The notes under the pieces are model-generated. The model did not search any database. It was not told the origin of the DNA and saw only the letters and a list, made by a program, of their open reading frames with translations. A stretch of 64,000 nt of DNA. Source: Arenibacter palladensis (GTDB lineage: Bacteria > Bacteroidota > Bacteroidia > Flavobacteriales > Flavobacteriaceae). Positions 27,054 through 36,310 of this stretch are shown in pieces. Positions within the stretch are counted from its first letter, which is position 1; each line of letters opens with the position of its first letter. Made by a program: the position numbers and the translations under genes. The stretch is taken from contig NZ_FQUX01000005.1 of the NCBI RefSeq assembly GCF_900129275.1, positions 288,672 to 352,671 of the forward strand, in the 5' to 3' direction.

Positions 27054-28274
27054 ATGAGACTACTAAATTTAATCAAAATAGCCTTTAAGGCCATTATTCT
27101 CAACAAGGTCAGAACCCTACTCACCATGTTGGGGATCATTATCGGGGTAGCTGCCGTAATTGCCATGTTGGCCATTGGTGAAGGCTCCAAGGAAAGTATC
27201 CGCAACACTATTTCCAGTATGGGGTCGAACATGATTACCGTTAGACCTGGAGAGGACGATAGAGGTCCGGCAAGAGGCAGTGGCGGCGATGTGCAAACAT
27301 TGACGCTTAAGGATTATGAAGTTATAAAAGAGAAAACTACTTTAATAAGTTACATTACTCCTGTGGTAAACGGTGGCGGACAAGTAATCAACGGGTCCAA
27401 TAACTGGCCGTCTTCAATTTACGGTGTAAATCCAGAATACCTGAACATTAAAGTGGTAGGTCTACAAAGCGGTAGCATGTTTACCGATGCCGAAGTAAGA
27501 TCAGCTGCAAAGGTCGTTTTGCTAGGTCAGACCGTTGTTGATAATGTATTCCCGGATGGTGAGGACCCTGTTGGCAAAATGATCCGTTTTAACAGTATTC
27601 CTTTTAAAGTTATTGGGGTATTGGAAGAAAAAGGTGAAAATACCTTTGGCCAAGATCAGGATGATGTGGTTATTGCTCCCTATACAACAGTACAAAAGCG
27701 TATTTTGGCTATCGACTATTTAAACCAAATCATGGCATCGGCTGTAAGTGAAGACGACGCACCTGAAGCTGTAACACAGGTTACTGAAATTTTGCGCACA
27801 CAACACAAATTAGGTGATGATGATAATGATGATTTTACAGTACGCTCCATGGAAGAGTTGATTTCAACATTTAGTTCAACCAGTGAAATGCTCACCATTC
27901 TTTTGGTTGCAGTAGCGGGAATTTCATTGTTGATAGGAGGTATTGGCATCATGAACATCATGTATGTTTCGGTAAAGGAACGAACCAAAGAAATTGGGCT
28001 GCGTATGGCCGTTGGCGGCAAGGGGTCGGATATTCTAATGCAGTTTTTAATCGAAGCCATTTTAATAAGCATCACTGGGGGACTTTTAGGCGTAATCCTT
28101 GGGCTTGGCTCGACCGTATTTATTGAAAAATTCTTACATTGGCCCACCAATGTTGCATTATACTCCATTATTATTTCCTTTGCCGTTTGTGCCGTTACTG
28201 GAATATTTTTTGGATGGTATCCGGCAAGAAAGGCTGCCGCTCTAGACCCTATTACTGCATTGCGATATGAATAA
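27054..28274 (+). CDS. MacB/FtsX-type ABC transporter permease
   Basis: The protein has 406 residues with the four-span MacB layout: span 1 near TLLTMLGIIIGVAAVIAML, a large periplasmic MacB_PCD domain (about 45-270), then three spans beginning with TILLVAVAGISLLIGGIG. The intracellular motif VKERTKEIGLRMAVG and the C-terminal PARKAAALDPITALRYE are diagnostic. It forms the membrane half of the pump with the ATPase just upstream. Confidence 0.95.
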   Translation: MRLLNLIKIAFKAIILNKVRTLLTMLGIIIGVAAVIAMLAIGEGSKESIRNTISSMGSNMITVRPGEDDRGPARGSGGDVQTLTLKDYEVIKEKTTLISYITPVVNGGGQVINGSNNWPSSIYGVNPEYLNIKVVGLQSGSMFTDAEVRSAAKVVLLGQTVVDNVFPDGEDPVGKMIRFNSIPFKVIGVLEEKGENTFGQDQDDVVIAPYTTVQKRILAIDYLNQIMASAVSEDDAPEAVTQVTEILRTQHKLGDDDNDDFTVRSMEELISTFSSTSEMLTILLVAVAGISLLIGGIGIMNIMYVSVKERTKEIGLRMAVGGKGSDILMQFLIEAILISITGGLLGVILGLGSTVFIEKFLHWPTNVALYSIIISFAVCAVTGIFFGWYPARKAAALDPITALRYE

Positions 28275-28285
28275 GAATAAAGTAG

Positions 28286-29323
28286 ATGAAACGGAACAAT
28301 AAAAAGAATCTAATCCCTTTACTACACCTTTTGACCTGGGTGATATTGATTGGTCTGCCCTATTTGCTTTCTGTGGGACAAGATCAGGAACAAATCTTTA
28401 ATCGGACCCTGATACACTCCTGGATTCCACTGTGCTTTTATGCCGCTATTTTTTACTTCAATTATCTTTACCTTATAGACAGATTTCTTTTTAACAATAA
28501 AACTTTACCGTTCATATTGATCAATATTGGCTTAGTTGCCTTTTTTGTTTTTACCAACCATGAACTTAAGGGATTTCTAATGGACCAGCTCCTCCCTGAT
28601 CGCACCAACGACAAAGGGCCTCCAAAGAATTTATTTTTTTATGTGGACATGATCGCCTCTATGGTGCCCATTGTATTCTCCGTAGCCCTAAAAACCACAG
28701 AACGCTGGTACAAATCCGAGAACGAACGCAAAGAGGCACAGACTATAAAATTGCAGGCAGAGATACAGCATTTAAAATATCAATTGCAGCCACATTTTTT
28801 CTTTAACTCCCTGAACAACATATATGCCTTGGTGGATAGTTCCCCTACTACCGCTAAAAAGACAATCCACAGTTTGGGCAAATTAATGCGATACCTGTTG
28901 TACGATACGGAAACCGAAAAAGTTGCACTACAAAAGGAAATCGATTTTATGACGCAGTATATAGAACTTATGAAACTTAGGTTTTCGAACAAGATTACTA
29001 TATCATATTCCTTTCCCACTGTTGCACCAAATATTAAAGTAGTACCGTTATTATTCATTACCTTGGTAGAGAATGCCTTTAAACATGGTATTCCTGCTAG
29101 TAGTGAAGCCTCATTATCCTTTAAGATGGAAATAACGGATACCTTTCTTGTCTTTACCGCAAAGAACCAAAATCTGCCCAAAAACGATTCGGATAAAAGC
29201 GGTTCTGGAATTGGACTGGAAAACTTAAGAAAAAGACTGCAATTGTTATATCCAGATAGCCATAGCTTTGTATATCAAGTTAAGGACGAAATCTTTACTG
29301 CTGTGTTAACACTTGAAATCTAA
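28286..29323 (+). CDS. LytS/YehU-type sensor histidine kinase
   Basis: This 345-residue protein has four membrane spans in the first 140 residues, a short coiled linker, then the His_kinase domain with the phospho-acceptor H170 in LQPHFFFNSLNNIY. An ATPase domain follows, with LVENAFKHGIP (N-box) and GSGIGLENLRKRL (G-box). No periplasmic sensor domain is evident, so it may sense the membrane or the neighbouring pump. It lies 11 bases after the permease and 5 bases before the regulator, so the two-component system belongs to the efflux operon. Confidence 0.92.
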   Translation: MKRNNKKNLIPLLHLLTWVILIGLPYLLSVGQDQEQIFNRTLIHSWIPLCFYAAIFYFNYLYLIDRFLFNNKTLPFILINIGLVAFFVFTNHELKGFLMDQLLPDRTNDKGPPKNLFFYVDMIASMVPIVFSVALKTTERWYKSENERKEAQTIKLQAEIQHLKYQLQPHFFFNSLNNIYALVDSSPTTAKKTIHSLGKLMRYLLYDTETEKVALQKEIDFMTQYIELMKLRFSNKITISYSFPTVAPNIKVVPLLFITLVENAFKHGIPASSEASLSFKMEITDTFLVFTAKNQNLPKNDSDKSGSGIGLENLRKRLQLLYPDSHSFVYQVKDEIFTAVLTLEI

Positions 29324-29328
29324 TTAAA

Positions 29329-30060
29329 ATGAACTCAAATAAAATAAGCTGTATTGTTGTAGACGATGAACCCATGGCATTACAACTCATTGAGGGGTAC
29401 GTTCAAAAAACTCCGTTCCTAGAGCTCAAAACCAAATGCGACAGTGCCATAGAGACCTTAAGATATCTGGAGAACGAGAAAGTTGACCTACTTTTTTTGG
29501 ACATACAAATGCCAGACCTTACTGGGATTGGATTATCCAAACTAATTCCCAAAAGTACCCGCGTCATCTTTACAACAGCCTTTAGTGAGTATGCCCTTGA
29601 AGGCTATAAGGTTGAAGCTTTGGACTATTTATTAAAGCCCTTCGACTACGAGGAGTTTTTGATCGCTGCCACCAAGGCCAAAGATTGGTTTGCATTGGTA
29701 AAGGGCAGCGACAAGGAAACTACCTCTGCCGACAAAAAGTTCCTCTTCGTTAAATCCGAATACAAGCAACTAAAGATCAATCTGAATGAGGTGCTATATT
29801 TTGAAGGCCTGAAGGACTATATCAAAATTTGGCTTAAAGGTCAGCCTAAGGCCATCCTAACCTTAATGAATCTCAAAAGCCTGGAAGAAGAACTTCCAAA
29901 GGACAAATTTATGCGTGTACATCGCTCTTTCATTGTTTCCTTACAAGCCATAGATGTTATAGAACGTAGTCAGATCATAATCGGGAACCAACGTATTACG
30001 GTTTCGGAAAATTATAAACCTGACTTTTTGGATTACATTGCCAAAAATAGTTTGGATTGA
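29329..30060 (+). CDS. LytTR-family response regulator
   Basis: The protein has 243 residues. The receiver domain has acidic pair VDDEP, phospho-acceptor D58 in LFLDIQMPDLTG and the lysine in DYLLKPF. The DNA-binding LytTR domain (about 135-240) has the typical YFEGLKDYIKIW, MRVHRSFIV and ISENYK-like end. It is the last gene of the efflux operon and should control it or partner genes. A strong hairpin at 30189-30210 ends the transcript. Confidence 0.93.
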   Translation: MNSNKISCIVVDDEPMALQLIEGYVQKTPFLELKTKCDSAIETLRYLENEKVDLLFLDIQMPDLTGIGLSKLIPKSTRVIFTTAFSEYALEGYKVEALDYLLKPFDYEEFLIAATKAKDWFALVKGSDKETTSADKKFLFVKSEYKQLKINLNEVLYFEGLKDYIKIWLKGQPKAILTLMNLKSLEEELPKDKFMRVHRSFIVSLQAIDVIERSQIIIGNQRITVSENYKPDFLDYIAKNSLD

Positions 30061-30188
30061 TTTTTTTACTTATAAATCTTTATGGCTATAATCCCCACTT
30101 CCAAGTTTCCCGTGGAATAAAATTTAAGTCCAGGTCAAGCCTAAGACCCATTGAAGGAACCAAAACTAGGACCACAGTATAAAACAGA

Positions 30189-30210
30189 AACCCCGCCAAA
30201 AAGCGGGGTT
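30189..30210. terminator. strong rho-independent terminator
   Basis: AACCCCGC (30189-30196) pairs perfectly with GCGGGGTT (30203-30210) around a CAAAAA loop. It lies between the convergent efflux operon and the OmpP1-like gene, and can serve both, though the T-rich tail on either side is short. Confidence 0.75.
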
Positions 30211-30261
30211 CGTTATTAGTTGCATTTCAATGTCTTGGATAAATTTCATAATGACCTGGTA

Positions 30262-31509
30262 TTAATTGGTCTTACGTTTTTTAAACCACAGGTCCTCCAA
30301 ACTTAAATTCAAGGTTAGTACATGGTAATTTTCCTTGACGAGTATATTTTCTATTAATCCTGTGGATCCATAGGAATAAGATAAATTGAGCATAGAATTA
30401 TTACCACGGCCAATAGGCAAACCAATACCGGCAGTAAAATTATAACCTTCTATTTTCTCGTCGTTAATGGACAAATACCCAGTGTCATAGTTGAACCCCG
30501 TTCTATAGCGAATACGCTGGTTAAATTTATAACTGGCAGGATTTCTAACGAATTCCAAACCCACGGCATAGATATCCTGATCAACGTATGTTCCTATATT
30601 CTCTGACTGTTCCGTATCACTCCAGTAATTCTTTTTATAATCGGCATTTAGGGTAAAGGATTTCAGGAAGTTGGTACTTAACCCAACACCGAGTTCCAAT
30701 GGCATATTGAAGTCGGAAACAGTATCACTTTCATCCTCTTCCACCTCTATTTCAACCCCATCAAGACTTTTAATTACAGAACGCCTTACATTACCCTTGA
30801 GACTCGTGGGTAGTTGTACCGTACTTCCAATGGTGATTTTGTTTGTAAGGTCATATTGCAATCCAAGACCAACACGGGCACCACTGTAATTGGTATCCTC
30901 GGTGGAGACCAGGGCACTACCGTAAACCTGAAAGGATTCTTCTTCCTCAATTTTTCCAAATAATACGGAAAAACTGGCCCCAAACCTTAAATTATCAGTA
31001 ATTCCATATCCCAGGTTGAACTTAAGATCACTCATTCCCCCAAGTCCATTGACATTACTTTCAAAGGATTCTTCAGATCCCTCAATATTGGTTTTTACCC
31101 CTACCAGGGTATAACCAACGTCGGTATAAGGAACAAGGGAAACACCCGCCCCCAGTCTTTCGGCTATCCGGAAGGCAAGGGCCAAATTGGAAAAGTTGAA
31201 CGTGGTTCTGGATTCGTTGTTTATCCTGTTGCTATAATCGTTGTATTTCCCTCGTATACCAACATCATAAAAAAATGAATTTTGGGGTGTCAAGGCAAAA
31301 TTGGCAGGATTTAAATTGTTAATTTCCGTATCCGATTTCAACGCTATCCCTGAGTATCCCATCCCATTGGTCCGCCCAATACTGGTCTGATTTATTACAC
31401 CTAGACCATATAGGGAATAAGGGGAACTTGTAAGCCCTTCGGATTGCCCCAAAACAGGAATTGCGGATATAAATGTTAGAAATAGGGCTAAAAAAGGTAA
31501 TTTATTCAT
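30262..31509 (-). CDS. outer-membrane beta-barrel protein (OmpP1/FadL-like)
   Basis: A protein of about 415 residues with signal peptide MNKLPFLALFLTFISAIPVLGQ; this ATG was chosen from four in-frame candidates. The mature part is rich in alternating beta strands, with an early block SIGRTNGMGYSGIALKSDTE and NNLNPANFA that recalls the FadL/OmpP1 family as found in Bacteroidota. It may pass hydrophobic compounds through the outer membrane. It overlaps the DUF4270 stop by 8 bases, so the two are coupled, an arrangement I have often seen in this group. The barrel call is firm; the family call is moderate. Confidence 0.75.
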   Translation of the reverse strand: MNKLPFLALFLTFISAIPVLGQSEGLTSSPYSLYGLGVINQTSIGRTNGMGYSGIALKSDTEINNLNPANFALTPQNSFFYDVGIRGKYNDYSNRINNESRTTFNFSNLALAFRIAERLGAGVSLVPYTDVGYTLVGVKTNIEGSEESFESNVNGLGGMSDLKFNLGYGITDNLRFGASFSVLFGKIEEEESFQVYGSALVSTEDTNYSGARVGLGLQYDLTNKITIGSTVQLPTSLKGNVRRSVIKSLDGVEIEVEEDESDTVSDFNMPLELGVGLSTNFLKSFTLNADYKKNYWSDTEQSENIGTYVDQDIYAVGLEFVRNPASYKFNQRIRYRTGFNYDTGYLSINDEKIEGYNFTAGIGLPIGRGNNSMLNLSYSYGSTGLIENILVKENYHVLTLNLSLEDLWFKKRKTN

Positions 31510-32821
31510 CTTCATCATATATTGCATAGGTAAGTTCCAATTTTACACCCTGGTCAGAGCCCTCTGTTCCCATTAAAACAAAACGGTCTACAGTACTGCT
31601 GTAATCCTCTGGCAAAAGAATAATTGCATAGTCGGCATCCCTTTCCGTCGTCAATATTCCTTCAATGTAGGTTGTCAAGGGTATTTCGTAATAAATGTCG
31701 TTGAATTCTTGACCATCAAGGTTTAAAGTGGCTTGTATGGCAGCATTATCCGTTCCCACCAATTGCTCCGATAAATCGTTGTTTTGATCTACTATATACA
31801 CCGATAAATTATCCCTTAAGGCCAGTTCATCACTATAAGATCCGTTAACCGGTTTAATTTTTAGAACAGCATTTAACAGCGTGCCCTGTCCCGGAATATC
31901 GAAAAGCGTTTTCAGATTCGTAAGTTCTATTTTGGTGGTATATCCAATACCGGATTGCACAAAACTTTGATTGCCCGTTTCGGAACTATTCAGAACAACC
32001 TCCGAATCTGTGATTGTGGTTAAATATTCATTGGTTTCAACTACCGACATCTGGTTGAAGAATGGTATTGGACTACTGGTGGTGTTTATGGCAAAATTTG
32101 CTGTAAATTGTGTTCGACTATCCGCTCCGGGAATGCTATAATACATTCTCATTACACTTTTAGAAAAATCAAATCCTACTATGGACCCATCGTCGTCTTC
32201 GCCCGGTTGAAAGGTTAGTCCACGAAAATAATCTTTAAATTCCTCGGTATTCGTAATATCCTTTTGTTGTAATTGATCAAAAATACCGAGCCCTAAAGTG
32301 TCGCTCAGTTTTATAAATAAAGAATCGGTTCCAAGGGGCCTTGGAGTGTAGGTTATGGAACCTAAATCTTCCTCGGAATATGCCACCTTGCTGGTATTGT
32401 AAAAATTGCTCCCATCCTCTGGCTCTAGAAGCTCACTTAACTCCTTAATATGGATGGTGTTGCTTTTAAGGGTATCATTATAATAGTAAGCGTCATATTT
32501 AAGAAAGAAGCCGATACTGTCATATTCCGCTTCCGAATCGATAGAATAACTGTTGGGCAACAATTCCACATAACTTGCACTTTTCACAGCCCCAAAAACT
32601 GGATCTATATATTTCCCTATCAACATACGGGTGGCTTGTGAAGTTACGAGACTATCAAACTTCATGGTATAGGTTTCCACGTTCATAGTATCAATTTGTA
32701 CAACCCGTATATTACTGTTGGTAAATGTCCCGCCAGCTACAAAATCGGAATCATTAATAGTATCATCGCTACATGAAACCATTAATGTCAGCAAAGCTAT
32801 AAGTCCAAGGAGTTTTCTCAT
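31502..32821 (-). CDS. DUF4270-family lipoprotein
   Basis: A protein of about 439 residues. The ATG at 32821 gives the lipoprotein signal MRKLLGLIALLTLMVSC; the longer frame begins at a TTG. The block FDSLVTSQATRMLIGKYIDP and the later GYTTKIELTNLKTLFD match my memory of DUF4270, a Bacteroidota-only family of surface lipoproteins of unknown role. It precedes and overlaps the barrel protein gene, so the pair may work together at the outer membrane. Confidence 0.8.
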   Translation of the reverse strand: MRKLLGLIALLTLMVSCSDDTINDSDFVAGGTFTNSNIRVVQIDTMNVETYTMKFDSLVTSQATRMLIGKYIDPVFGAVKSASYVELLPNSYSIDSEAEYDSIGFFLKYDAYYYNDTLKSNTIHIKELSELLEPEDGSNFYNTSKVAYSEEDLGSITYTPRPLGTDSLFIKLSDTLGLGIFDQLQQKDITNTEEFKDYFRGLTFQPGEDDDGSIVGFDFSKSVMRMYYSIPGADSRTQFTANFAINTTSSPIPFFNQMSVVETNEYLTTITDSEVVLNSSETGNQSFVQSGIGYTTKIELTNLKTLFDIPGQGTLLNAVLKIKPVNGSYSDELALRDNLSVYIVDQNNDLSEQLVGTDNAAIQATLNLDGQEFNDIYYEIPLTTYIEGILTTERDADYAIILLPEDYSSTVDRFVLMGTEGSDQGVKLELTYAIYDEDE

Positions 32822-32995
32822 TCGTTCATTATTTGATACCAAATGTAAATGCGTTTCCCTAGCCCGGAAACCCCAATAGACCAATCCACAAACTTATAAG
32901 ACCAAATAGGGGATTTTAGCTATTAAATGGGGTCTCCCATTGGTAGATAAAATCGCCGTTTTTATATGTTAAATAGGTGACTTTATCTATTTAAG

Positions 32996-33026
32996 TTTCA
33001 AACCCGAGGTTCGGCATCTAGTTTTG
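32996..33026 (+). promoter_or_regulatory. promoter matching the Bacteroidota -33/-7 consensus
   Basis: TTTC (32996-32999), a 19-base spacer and TAGTTTTG (33019-33026) fit TTTG-N19-TAnnTTTG with one mismatch. Transcription would start just before the ATG at 33042. Confidence 0.5.
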
Positions 33027-33041
33027 AAAAAAAAATAACTA

Positions 33042-34055
33042 ATGAAATACATTTATAACATGAAGGAAAGGGTAAACCACATTAGAATGTTAACTATGGC
33101 TAGCTTAACACTTTGCTTAATGGCCAGTTGCTCTAGCGACGACGACGATGATGATCTAGGAAACTGGGTAGACAAATCTGTATTTGATGGGAGTCCCCGT
33201 AGTGGTAGTGCCTATTTCACTATTGGAAACATTGGATATAGTGGTGTAGGTTATGACGGGGATGATTACCTAACTTCCTTTTGGGCCTATAATATGGATG
33301 GTGACTATTGGTCCCAAAAAGCCGATTTCCCGGGAACAGCAAGGAATGCCGCTGTAGGCTTTGCCATAAATGAAAAGGGATATATAGGATCCGGTTATGA
33401 TGGCCTGGACGAACTGGCTGATTTTTATTCTTACGACCCAAGCACCAATACTTGGACTACAATTGCACCCTTCCCATCTACCCCAAGGAGAAGTGCTATT
33501 GCATTTGGAATAAACGGCTATGGTTATTTCGGTACAGGTTTTGACGGCGACAACGACAGGAAGGATTTTTGGAGATACGACCCATCTACCGATAGCTGGT
33601 CCGAGTTGGTAGGTTTTGGTGGTGACAAAAGAAGGGCTGCAACCACCTTTACCATAGGCGATAAGGTATATATGGGAACTGGGGTTTCCAATGGTATTTA
33701 TTTGAATGACTTTTGGTCTTTTGATTCCGCCACAGAAAGTTGGACACAGAAATTGGATCTTGACGAAGAAGACGATTACTCCATTGTTCGAAGCAATGCC
33801 TTAGGTTTTACCCTAAATGACTATGGATATATAGCCACTGGAACCTATGGGGGAACCTTACAATCTATTTGGGAATATGACCCTAGTACCGATACTTGGG
33901 AATCCAAAACAGATTTTGAAAGAACATCCAGACAGGATGCAGTGGTATTCACCAATAACGTAAGGGCATTTATAGGCCTAGGCCGTACAGGAAGCCTGTA
34001 TTTGGATGATTTGGAGGAGTTTTTCCCCTATGACGAATACGATGACGAAGACTAG
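33042..34055 (+). CDS. Kelch-repeat lipoprotein
   Basis: The 337-residue protein has a lipobox LCLMASC followed by an acidic run, then six blades of the Kelch type, each with a G-Y-F/I-G-[ST]-G turn and a W about 20 residues later (for example GYIGSGYDGLDELADFYSYD and YDPSTNTWT). It should be a surface-exposed beta-propeller used for binding; no catalytic residues are seen. ATG codons at 33060 and 33087 are alternatives. A strong terminator separates it from the next gene, so it is probably transcribed alone. Confidence 0.88.
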   Translation: MKYIYNMKERVNHIRMLTMASLTLCLMASCSSDDDDDDLGNWVDKSVFDGSPRSGSAYFTIGNIGYSGVGYDGDDYLTSFWAYNMDGDYWSQKADFPGTARNAAVGFAINEKGYIGSGYDGLDELADFYSYDPSTNTWTTIAPFPSTPRRSAIAFGINGYGYFGTGFDGDNDRKDFWRYDPSTDSWSELVGFGGDKRRAATTFTIGDKVYMGTGVSNGIYLNDFWSFDSATESWTQKLDLDEEDDYSIVRSNALGFTLNDYGYIATGTYGGTLQSIWEYDPSTDTWESKTDFERTSRQDAVVFTNNVRAFIGLGRTGSLYLDDLEEFFPYDEYDDED

Positions 34056-34087
34056 TGATTTTGATTGTGTTTACTTATTGATTAGCA

Positions 34088-34119
34088 AAAAGAGCTATGC
34101 TGTTTAGCATAGCTCTTTT
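34088..34119 (+). terminator. strong rho-independent terminator
   Basis: Arms of 14 bases (34088-34101 and 34106-34119) pair perfectly around a GTTT loop and end in TTTT. It follows the Kelch gene by about 30 bases and precedes the DUF4907 gene by 14 bases. Confidence 0.8.
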
Positions 34120-34133
34120 AAAATTAAAAATAT

Positions 34134-34478
34134 ATGAAAAGAATTCTAGTAGCATATGTTCTAATCGCATTAGTAACAGGATTTATGTTTTTGAGGTTAA
34201 CAGATTACTCCTTTGGTACCACAAAAAAAAATATACCACTGCAGTCCGAAATATTCAAGGCAGGTGATGGTTACGGATATCAAATAGAGCTGGAGGATAA
34301 AGTACTTATAAAACAGGAGTATATTCCTATTTTGGAAGGAAAACGGCCGTTTACTACAGCCCAAGATGCAGAGCGTACCGCCAATAAGGTTATCTCCAAA
34401 ATATTAAAAAAAGAGAGCCCTATTTTGACCATTTCCGAACTAAAGGAATTACAGATTCCAGAGTTTAACCAATACTAA
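34134..34478 (+). CDS. DUF4907-family small secreted/membrane protein
   Basis: The 114-residue protein has an N-terminal hydrophobic segment (ILVAYVLIALVTGFMFL) that is either a signal anchor or a signal peptide. The remainder (GYGYQIELEDKVLIKQEYIP, FTTAQDAERTANKVISKIL) matches what I recall of DUF4907, a short Bacteroidota family of unknown role. It lies 8 bases before the second LytS gene, so it may be a sensor accessory or a target of that system. Confidence 0.75.
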   Translation: MKRILVAYVLIALVTGFMFLRLTDYSFGTTKKNIPLQSEIFKAGDGYGYQIELEDKVLIKQEYIPILEGKRPFTTAQDAERTANKVISKILKKESPILTISELKELQIPEFNQY

Positions 34479-34486
34479 AGAAGTAC

Positions 34487-35548
34487 ATGGTTCTTGATAA
34501 GAAAAATATTCCGCAATGGCTTGTTCACACCCTACTCTGGTTTACGCTTTGTGGACTGTTATTTTACCCCTTTCTCACTGGTTCTAGAACCCTACCCTAT
34601 AATCTAGTGGCAAAATTACTTTTGGCCATGGCCCTCTTCTACCTAAATTACTATGTACTAGTACCAAGAATATTGCTAAAAGGCCGTATGTGGAACTATA
34701 TTCTATTGTCTGTAGCTGTCCTACTGACCATTGGCCTATTCACAAGCATAGCTTTCCCGCCTTCTCCACCCGATGACCTTCCAAGGCTGGCAGGACGTAT
34801 GCGACAACGAGGTGAGAATGGCCCCGGGGCATTCAGGTTTTTTTTAATGACCACCGTTATCTTTGCCGTTCCCTATATTTTCGGTACGATGCTAAAGGTA
34901 TATACGGAATGGCAGAAAAACGAAGACCTTAGGAAATTGGTGGAAAAAGAAAAAATACAGTCAGAACTTCAATTTTTAAAGACGCAATTAAGTCCACATT
35001 TTCTTTTTAATTCCTTAAATACCATTTATTCGCTTTCCGTAAAACAATCCCCGGATACCTCCGAAGCGGTTATCAATTTATCCGAACTTATGCGGTATAT
35101 GCTCTACGAGGCAGACAGAAAACTTGTGCCTCTGGGCAAAGAGCTGGAGTACATAAAAAGTTACGTGGCTTTGCAACGACTGCGACTTTCTGATGGTGAG
35201 GATGTCTTTCTAAAAATATCGGGCGAAGAAAGGGGAAAATTTGTACCGCCGCTATTATTTATCTCTTTTATTGAAAACGCCTTTAAATATGGGACCGATT
35301 ACAATGGAAAAACCTTTGTTAAAATAAACCTTTCGGTAGATCAGGAGTCTATACATCTACAGGTAATAAACACCATAGGAACTTTTAAGGCAAAAACCAA
35401 AAGTAGCGGAGTGGGTCTTGAAAACGTAAAAAATAGATTGAACTATTTGTACCCGCATTCGCATGTATTGCTGATTAATAATGACGGAAAGACCTACGAG
35501 GTGAATTTAACTTTAAATTTAAAAAACTATGAATTGCATAATCATTGA
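34487..35548 (+). CDS. LytS/YehU-type sensor histidine kinase
   Basis: The 353-residue kinase has four membrane spans in the first 145 residues and a Pro-rich loop (FPPSPPDDLPRLAGRMRQRG) between spans. The kinase core carries H171 in LSPHFLFNSLNTIY, the N-box FIENAFKYGTD and the G-box SSGVGLENVKNRL. It overlaps the LytTR regulator gene by 20 bases, indicating coupled translation. With the DUF4907 gene it forms a three-gene operon. Confidence 0.92.
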   Translation: MVLDKKNIPQWLVHTLLWFTLCGLLFYPFLTGSRTLPYNLVAKLLLAMALFYLNYYVLVPRILLKGRMWNYILLSVAVLLTIGLFTSIAFPPSPPDDLPRLAGRMRQRGENGPGAFRFFLMTTVIFAVPYIFGTMLKVYTEWQKNEDLRKLVEKEKIQSELQFLKTQLSPHFLFNSLNTIYSLSVKQSPDTSEAVINLSELMRYMLYEADRKLVPLGKELEYIKSYVALQRLRLSDGEDVFLKISGEERGKFVPPLLFISFIENAFKYGTDYNGKTFVKINLSVDQESIHLQVINTIGTFKAKTKSSGVGLENVKNRLNYLYPHSHVLLINNDGKTYEVNLTLNLKNYELHNH

Positions 35549-36254
35549 TGACGAGCCTTTGGCTATAGATGTTTTGGCGGACTATTGCAAAAAAATAGAT
35601 TTTACCGAAGTAGTAGGTACTTATACCAATCCTTTGGATGCCATAACGGTTATAAAGGAAAAAAAAGTTGATGTAATTTTTTGTGACATTGAAATGCCAC
35701 AAATAAGTGGTCTGGAATTTATAAACGCTCTGGAAAACCGGCCCCTATTTGTTTTTACTACGGCCTATACTCAATATGCCGTAGAAGGTTTTGAACTTAA
35801 CGCAGTAGATTATCTTGTTAAGCCAATTCCTTATCATAGATTTATAAAGGCCATCTCAAGAACCAAAGAAATTTTGGCGCAAAAGGCAAAACCAACGGAG
35901 GCCAATATTTTTCCCTCATTTGGAGGAAACAACGATAACCAAAAATTTATTTTTGTAAAATCCGAACACGAGAATGTAAAAATAAATTTGGATGAAATAG
36001 AATACATCCAAGGACTAAAGGATTATTTAAAAATCCATATTGCCGGCACCAATAAGACCATCTTAACGCTTTTAAGCTTTAAGGATCTTATGGAAAAACT
36101 ACCCAGTTACCAGTTTATAAGGGTACATAAATCTTTCGTGGTCAACGTTAACGTGATTAGATCCATACAAAGGAACCGGATCGTAATCAACGATACCCGT
36201 ATCCCTATCGGTGAAAGTCATAAGACCCAATTCTTTTCTTTTTTGGGATTGTAA
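35529..36254 (+). CDS. LytTR-family response regulator
   Basis: The 241-residue protein has a receiver domain with IIDDEP, phospho-acceptor D53 in IFCDIEMPQISG and the lysine in DYLVKPI. A LytTR DNA-binding domain follows (YIQGLKDYLKIHI, IRVHKSFVVNVNVI, RIPIGESHK). It is the cognate partner of the overlapping kinase. Targets are unknown; the nearest candidates are the DUF4907 and Kelch genes or the divergent glycan cluster downstream. Confidence 0.93.
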   Translation: MNCIIIDDEPLAIDVLADYCKKIDFTEVVGTYTNPLDAITVIKEKKVDVIFCDIEMPQISGLEFINALENRPLFVFTTAYTQYAVEGFELNAVDYLVKPIPYHRFIKAISRTKEILAQKAKPTEANIFPSFGGNNDNQKFIFVKSEHENVKINLDEIEYIQGLKDYLKIHIAGTNKTILTLLSFKDLMEKLPSYQFIRVHKSFVVNVNVIRSIQRNRIVINDTRIPIGESHKTQFFSFLGL

Positions 36255-36310
36255 CAAGCCTATAACCAATAAAGGAAATAAGAAACAGCTGATTTATATA
36301 TTTTATGTTT

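Noticed and set aside
27716..28168. 150-codon minus-strand frame within the MacB permease
   Set aside because: Antisense to the conserved membrane segments; no start signal or domain.
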